This document shows, piece by piece, positions 57,148 through 64,000 of a stretch of DNA of 64,000 nt. The DNA comes from Aplidium turbinatum (Eukaryota > Chordata > Ascidiacea > Aplousobranchia > Polyclinidae). The position numbers and the translations under genes are program-made. The stretch is taken from positions 7,068,001 to 7,132,000 of the forward strand of contig OU964932.1 in NCBI GenBank assembly GCA_918807975.1. Reading direction: 5' to 3'. The notes beneath the pieces are model-generated. The model saw nothing but the letters and a program-made list of their open reading frames with translations. It made no database searches and was not told the origin of the DNA. The first letter of the stretch is position 1. Each line of letters begins with the position of its first letter.

Positions 57148-60100
57148 CGCCCACCTATTGGTGCACATCCCTGGAAAGGTAATTTAATACTGAATCCGAT
57201 GCATGTAAAATTTAAGTGGCACGTGTTGCGGATTATAGTTTTATTCCAAGATGTTTGAAGAGGTGTCTATTATGCAAAAATCGTATTATTTTAATGTTTA
57301 TCGTAAACATATCCTCCATCTTTGAAGCGTTCTGCTAGGAGTTCCTTCCATATGCGCACCTATTGGTGCACATCCCTGGAAAGGTAATTTAATACTGAAT
57401 CCGATGCATGCAAAATTTAAGTGGCACGTGTTGCGGATTATAGTTTTATTCCAAGATGTTTGAAGAGGTGTCAATTATGCAAAAATCGTATTATTTTAAT
57501 GTTTATCGTAAATATATTCTCCATCTTTGAGGCGTTCTGCTAGGAGTTCCTTCCATATGCGCACCTATTGGTGCACATCCCTGGAAAGGTAATTTAATAC
57601 TGAATCCGATGCATGTAAAATTTAAGTGGCACGTGTTGCGGATTATAGTTTTATTCCAAGATGTTTGAAGAGGTGTCAATTATGCAAAAATCGTATTATT
57701 TTAATGTTTATCGTAAATATATCCTCCATCTTTGAAGCGTTCTGCTAGGAGTTCCTTCCATATGCGCACCTATTGGTGCACATCCCTGGAAAGGTAATTT
57801 AATACTGAATCCGATGCATGTAAAATTTAAGTGGCACGTGTTGCGGATTATAGTTTTATTCCAAGATGCTTGAGTGGTGTCAATTATGCAAAAATCGTAT
57901 TATTTTAATGTTTATCGTAAATATATCCTCCATCTTTGAAGCGTTCTGCTAGGAGTTCCTTCCATATGCGCACCTATTGGTGCATATCCCTGGAAAGGTA
58001 ATTTAATACTGAATCCGATGCATGTAAAATTTAAGTGGCACGTGTTGCGGATTATAGTTCTATTTCAAGATGTTTGAAGAGGTGTCTATTATGCAAAAAT
58101 CATATTATTTTAATGTTTATCGTAAACATATCCTCCATCTTTGAAGCGTTCTGCTAGGAGTTCCTTCCATATGCGCACCTATTGGTGCACATCCCTGGAA
58201 AGGTAATTTAATACTGAATCCGATGCATGTAAAATTTAAGTGGCACGTGTTGCGGATTATAGTTTTATTCCAAGATGTTTGAAGAGGTGTCTATTATGCA
58301 AAAATCGTATTATTTTAATGTTTATCGTAAATATATCCTCCATCTTTGAAGCGTTCTGCTAAGAGTTCCTTCCATATGCGCACCTATTGGTGCACATCCC
58401 TGGAAAGGTAATTTAGTACTGAATCCGATGCATGTAAAATTTAAGTGGCACGTGTTGCGGATTATAGTTTTATTCCAAGATGTTTGAGTGGTGTCAATTA
58501 TGCAAAAATCGTATTATTTTAATGTTTATCGTAAATATATCCTCCATCTTTGAAGCGTTCTGCTAGGAGTTCCTTCCATATGCGCACCTATTGGTGCATA
58601 TCCCTGGAAAGGTAATTTAATACTGAATCCGATGCATGTAAAATTTAAGTGGCACGTGTTGCGGATTATAGTTCTATTTCAAGATGTTTGAAGAGGTGTC
58701 TATTATGCAAAAATCATATTATTTTAATGTTTATCGTAAATGTATCCTCCATCTTTGAAGCGTTCTGCTAGGAGTTCCTTCCATATGCGCACCTATTGGT
58801 GCACATCCCTGGAAAGGTAATTTAGTACTGAATCCGATGCATGTAAAATTTAAGTGGCACGTGTTGCGGATTATAGTTTTATGCCAAGATGTTTGAGTGG
58901 TGTCAATTATGCAAAAATCGTATTATTTTAATGTTTATCGTAAATATATTCTCCATCTTTGAAGCGTTCTGCTAGGAGTTCCTTCCATATGCGCACCTAT
59001 TGGTGCATATCCCTGGAAAGGTAATTTAATACTGAATCCGATGCATGTAAAATTTAAGTGGCACGTGTTGCGGATTATAGTTCTATTTCAAGATGTTTGA
59101 AGAGGTGTCTATTATGCAAAAATCATATTATTTTAATGTTTATCGTAAATATATCCTCCATCTTTGAAGCGTTCTGCTAGGAGTTCCTTCCATATGCGCA
59201 CCTATTGGTGCACATCCCTGGAAAGGTAATTTAATACTGAATCCGATGCATGTAAAATTTAAGTGGCACGTGTTGCGGATTATAGTTTTATTCCAAGATG
59301 TTTGAAGAGGTGTCAATTATGCAAAAATCATATTATTTTAATGTTTATCGTAAATATATCCTCCATCTTTGAAGCGTTCTGCTAGGAGTTCCTTCCATAT
59401 GCACACCTATTGGTGCACATCCCTGGAAAGGTAATTTAGTACTGAATCCGATGCATGTAAAATTTAAGTGGCACGTGTTGCGGATTATAGTTTTATGCCA
59501 AGATGTTTGAGTGGTGTCAATTATGCAAAAATCGTATTATTTTAATGTTTATCGTAAATATATCCTCCATCTTTGAAGCGTTCTGCTAGGAGTTCCTTCC
59601 ATATGCGCACCTATTAGTGCATATCCCTGGAAAGGTAATTTAATACTGAATCCGATGCATGTAAAATTTAAGTGGCACGTGTTGCGGATTATAGTTCTAT
59701 TTCAAGATGTTTGAAGAGGTGTCTATTATGCAAAAATCGTATTATTTTAATGTTTATCGAAAGTATATCCTTCATCTTTGAAGCGTTCTGCTAGGAGTTC
59801 CTTCCATATGCGCACCTATTGGTGCACATCCCTGGAAAGGTAATTTAATACTGAATCCGATGCATGTAAAATTTAAGTGGCACGTGTTGCGGATTATAGT
59901 TTTATTCCAAGATGTTTGAGTGGTGTCTATTATGCAAAAATCGTATTATTTTAATGTTTATCGTAAATATATCCTCCATCTTTGAAGCGTTCTGCTAGGA
60001 GTTCCTTCCATATGCGCACCTATTGGTGCATATCCCTGGAAAGGTAATTTAATACTGAATCCGATGCATGTAAAATTTAAGTGGCACGTGTTGCGGATTA

Positions 60101-63100
60101 TAGTTCTATTTCAAGATGTTTGAAGAGGTGTCTATTATGCAAAAATCGTATTATTTTAATGTTTATCGTAAATATATCCTCCATCTTTGAAGCGTTCTGC
60201 TAGGAGTTCCTTCCGTATGCGCACCTATTGGTGCACATCCCTGGAAAGGTAATTTAATACTGAATCCGATGCATGTAAAATTTAAGTGGCACGTGTTGCG
60301 GATTATAGTTTTATTCCAAGATGTTTGAGTGGTGTCAATTATGCAAAAATCGTATTATTTTAATGTTTATCGTAAATATATCCTCCATCTTTGAAGCGTT
60401 CTGCTAGGAGTTCCTTCCATATGCTCACCTATTGGTGCATATCCCTGGAAAGGTAATTTAATACTGAATCCGATGCATGTAAAATTTAAGTGGCACGTGT
60501 TGCGGATTATAGTTTTATTCCAAGATGTTTGAGTGGTGTCAATTATGCAAAAATCGTATTATTTTAATGTTTATCGTAAATATATCCTCCATCTTTGAAG
60601 CGTTCTGCTAGAAGTTCCTTCCATATGCGCACCTATTGGTGCACATCCCTGGAAAGGTAATTTAATACTGAATCCAATGCATGTAAAATTTAAGTGGCAC
60701 GTGTTGCGGATTATAGTTTTATTCCAAGATGTTTGAGTGGTGTCAATTATGCAAAAATCGTATTATTTTAATGTTTATCGTAAATATATCCTCCATCTTT
60801 GAAGCGTTCTGCTAGGAGTTCCTTCCATATGCGCACCTATTGGTGCACATCCCTGGAAAGGTAATTTAATACTGAATCCGATGCATGTAAAATTTAAGTG
60901 GCACGTGTTGCGGATTATAGTTTTATTCCAAGATGTTTGAGTGGTGTCAATTATGCAAAAATCGTATTATTTTAATGTTTATCGTAAATATATCCTCCAT
61001 CTTTGAAGCGTTCTGCTAGGAGTTCCTTCCATATGCACACCTATTGGTGCACATCCCTGGAAAGGTAATTTAGTACTGAATCCGATGCATGTAAAATTTA
61101 AGTGGCACGTGTTGCGGATTATAGTTTTATGCCAAGATGTTTGAGTGGTGTCAATTATGCAAAAATCGTATTATTTTAATGTTTATCGTAAATATATCCT
61201 CCATCTTTGAAGCGTTCTGCTAGGAGTTCCTTCCACATGCGCACCTATTAGTGCATATCCCTGGAAAGGTAATTTAATACTGAATCCGATGCATGTAAAA
61301 TTTAAGTGGCACGTGTTGCGGATTATAGTTCTATTTCAAGATGTTTGAAGAGGTGTCTATTATGCAAAAATCGTATTATTTTAATGTTTATCGAAAGTAT
61401 ATCCTTCATCTTTGAAGCGTTCTGCTAGGAGTTCCTTCCATATGCGCACCTATTGGTGCACATCCCTGGAAAGGTAATTTAATACTGAATCCGATGCATG
61501 TAAAATTTAAGTGGCACGTGTTGCGGATTATAGTTTTATTCCAAGATGTTTGAGTGGTGTCAATTATGCAAAAATCGTATTATTTTAATGTTTATCGTAA
61601 ATATATCCTCCATCTTTGAAGCGTTCTGCTAGGAGTTCCTTCCATATGCGCACCTATTGGTGCATATCCCTGGAAAGGTAATTTAATACTGAATCCGATG
61701 CATGTAAAATTTAAGTGGCACGTGTTGCGGATTATAGTTCTATTTCAAGATGTTTGAAGAGGTGTCTATTATGCAAAAATCGTATTATTTTAATGTTTAT
61801 CGTAAATATATTCTCCATCTTTGAAGCGTTCTGCTAGGAGTTCCTTCCATATGCGCACCTATTGGTGCACATCCCTGGAAAGGTAATTTAATACTGAATC
61901 CGATGCATGTAAAATTTAAGTGGCACGTGTTGCGGATTATAGTTTTATTCCAAGATGTTTGAGTGGTGTCAATTATGCAAAAATCGTATTATTTTAATGT
62001 TTATCGTAAATATATCCTCCATCTTTGAAGCGTTCTGCTAGGAGTTCCTTCCATATGCTCACCTATTGGTGCATATCCCTGGAAAGGTAATTTAATACTG
62101 AATCCGATGCATGTAAAATTTAAGTGGCACGTGTTGCGGATTATAGTTTTATTCCAAGATGTTTGAGTGGTGTCAATTATGCAAAAATCGTATTATTTTA
62201 ATGTTTATCGTAAATATATCCTCCATCTTTGAAGCGTTCTGCTAGGAGTTCCTTCCATATGCGCACCTATTGGTGCACATCCCTGGAAAGGTAATTTAAT
62301 ACTGAATCCAATGCATGTAAAATTTAAGTGGCACGTGTTGCGGATTATAGTTTTATTCCAAGATGTTTGAGTGGTGTCAATTATGCAAAAATCGTATTAT
62401 TTTAATGTTTATCGTAAATATATCCTCCATCTTTGAAGCGTTCTGCTAGGAGTTCCTTCCATATGCGCACCTATTGGTGCACATCCCTGGAAAGGTAATT
62501 TAATACTGAATCCGATGCATGTAAAATTTAAGTGGCACGTGTTGCGGATTATAGTTTTATTCCAAGATGTTTGAGTGGTGTCAATTATGCAAAAATCGTA
62601 TTATTTTAATGTTTATCGTAAATATATCCTCCATCTTTGAAGCGTTCTGCTAGGAGTTCCTTCCATATGCTCACCTATTGGTGCATATCCCTGGAAAGGT
62701 AATTTAATACTGAATCCGATGCATGTAAAATTTAAGTGGCACGTGTTGCGGATTATAGTTTTATTCTAAGATGTTTGAGTGGTGTCAATTATGCAAAAAT
62801 CGTATTATTTTAATGTTTATCGTAAATATATCCTCCATCTTTGAAGCGTTCTGCTAGGAGTTCCTTCCATATGCGCACCTATTGGTGCACATCCCTGGAA
62901 AGGTAATTTAATACTGAATCCGATGCATGTAAAATTTAAGTGGCACGTGTTGCGGATTATAGTTTTATTCCAAGATGTTTGAGTGGTGTCTATTATGCAA
63001 AAATCGTATTATTTTAATGTTTATCGTAAATATATCCTCCATCTTTGAAGCGTTCTGCTAGGAGTTCCTTCCATATGCGCACCTATTGGTGCACATCCCT

Positions 63101-63780
63101 GGAAAGGTAATTTAATACTGAATCCGATGCATGTAAAATTTAAGTGGCACGTGTTGCGGATTATAGTTTTATTCCAAGATGTTTGAGTGGTGTCAATTAT
63201 GCAAAAATCGTATTATTTTAATGTTTATCGTGAATATATCCTCCATCTTTGAAGCGTTCTGCTAGGAGTTCCTTCCATATGCGCACCTATTGGTGCACAT
63301 CCCTGGAAAGGTAATTTAATACTGAATCCGATGCATGTAAAATTTAAGTGGCACGTGTTGCGGATTATAGTTTTATTCCAAGATGTTTGAAGAGGTGTCA
63401 ATTATGCAAAAATCGTATTATTTTAATGTTTATCGTAAATATATCCTCCATCTTTGAAGCGTTCTGCTAGGAGTTGCTTCCATATGCGCACCTATTGGTG
63501 CACATCCCTGGAAAGGTAATTTAATACTGAATCCGATGCATGTAAAATTTAAGTGGCACGTGTTGCGGATTATAGTTTTATTCCAAGATGTTTGAAGAGG
63601 TGTCAATTATGCAAAAATCGTATTATTTTAATGTTTATCGTAAATATATCCTCCATCTTTGAAGCGTTCTGCTAGGAGTTCCTTCCATATGCGCACCTAT
63701 TGGTGCATATCCCTGGAAAGGTAATTTAATACTGAATCCGATGCATGTAAAATTTAAGTGGCACGTGTTGCGGATCATAA
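57148..63780 (-). repeat. ~204-bp satellite array, right arm (about 32 units)
   Basis: Same unit as the left arm in reverse complement. Variant markers ('gcacatccc'/'gcatatccc', 'ttttattccaag'/'ttctatttcaag') alternate in places, giving higher-order structure. A block of about eight units (1,634 bp) near 59.4-61.0 kb is repeated at 61.0-62.7 kb. Confidence 0.97.
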
Positions 63781-63895
63781 TTTTATTTAAGATATTTCGA
63801 ATGTATGTCTGGTCGCATTTTATGCCTCGCACTTATTCACGGATACCTTTTTTAGGCGGAAAGCGGAAAAACTATTCTGCCAGAATGACGGTGGT
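63780..63895. repeat. Terminal inverted repeat of the giant element, right
   Basis: Reverse complement of 47209-47320. It ends ...agaatgacggtggt, followed by the right copy of the 9-bp flanking repeat. Confidence 0.9.
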
Positions 63896-63904
63896 TAAGT
63901 CCGG

Positions 63905-64000
63905 ACAGCACAGAAATAGAGTTGCCAGAGGTTGATATAAAAAAGAGCCCAAGCTTCTGCAAAAAGTAGCCCAAACGTAGCCCAATTTTTTTGGAGGTTC
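63905..64000. other. Sequence right of the giant element
   Basis: Short remainder with repeated 'agcccaa' words. Too little to classify. Confidence 0.5.

Larger units (their letters stand above)
47209..63895. mobile_element. Giant Foldback-like element (16.7 kb) with satellite arms and SGNH hydrolase cargo
   Basis: Outer ends accaccgtcattctggcag and its complement (47209 and 63895) begin ~110-bp inverted repeats with very few differences. The 9-mers taattccgg (47200-47208) and taagtccgg (63896-63904) flank them, with one mismatch. Each arm then becomes a tandem array of a ~204-bp unit; the arrays are mutual reverse complements. The centre (52195-57148) carries a spliced SGNH hydrolase gene, a SINE and a nest of DNA transposons. 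Long tandem-repeat inverted arms and 9-bp duplications are the defining traits of Drosophila Foldback elements, which are Mutator-related. No transposase was seen, so mobility would have to be supplied in trans. Confidence 0.82.

Noticed and set aside
47308-63780. Evenly spaced repeats suggestive of a CRISPR array
   Set aside because: Units are ~204 bp with no unique spacers, in animal-like DNA; it is satellite.

Overview
The window reads as repeat-dense animal nuclear DNA. It is AT-rich, its host genes are split by GT-AG introns, and it carries GC-rich R2-like retrotransposons and many cut-and-paste elements. The taxon cannot be fixed from the sequence. A marine invertebrate, possibly a non-vertebrate deuterostome such as a tunicate, is a low-confidence guess. 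Only three host loci are convincing: the 3' part of a C-type lectin gene (+, 1.5-5.75 kb), a DHHC palmitoyltransferase (-, 34.1-37.5 kb) and mitochondrial ribosomal protein L43 (-, 38.8-39.5 kb).

Layout. 0-8.4 kb: lectin exons, an RTE-type LINE tail and relic repeats. 8.48-23.63 kb: a segment bounded by a perfect 20-bp inverted repeat with 'gcccatatgggc'-type minisatellites inside both ends. It encloses two head-to-tail R2-like non-LTR elements (minus strand, ~8.82-18.8 kb) and an inverted minisatellite element (20.2-22.3 kb) that holds a hAT inside a hAT. 23.8-32 kb: hAT-like elements, a LINE relic, a degenerate ISL2EU/Harbinger-type transposon, and a 3.2-kb transposon with 7-bp target duplications that carries a four-exon zinc-finger gene. 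32.5-39.5 kb: small inverted repeats and the DHHC and MRPL43 genes. 39.8-46.5 kb: a piggyBac relic, a 2.7-kb element with ~950-bp inverted arms, a hAT-like element, and a 694-bp element with 9-bp target duplications and internal tandem repeats.

47.2-63.9 kb is the most striking part: a ~16.7-kb element whose two arms are opposed tandem arrays of a ~204-bp satellite (about 24 units left, about 32 right). It ends in ~110-bp terminal inverted repeats and is flanked by a 9-bp near-identical direct repeat. Between the arms lies a three-exon SGNH/GDSL-type hydrolase gene with its catalytic motifs present, plus a pogo-like element holding three nested hAT-like insertions. The architecture matches Foldback-type elements carrying a cargo gene. 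No transposase is visible.

A second genome-scale signal is the excess of TAGGCTA/TAGCCTA/TAGGCCTA words. Where repeat copies can be compared, these words appear as 5-6-bp insertions at TA dinucleotides, which suggests excision footprints of a TA-targeting transposon.

All calls come from reading the sequence by eye. No database search or alignment program was run.
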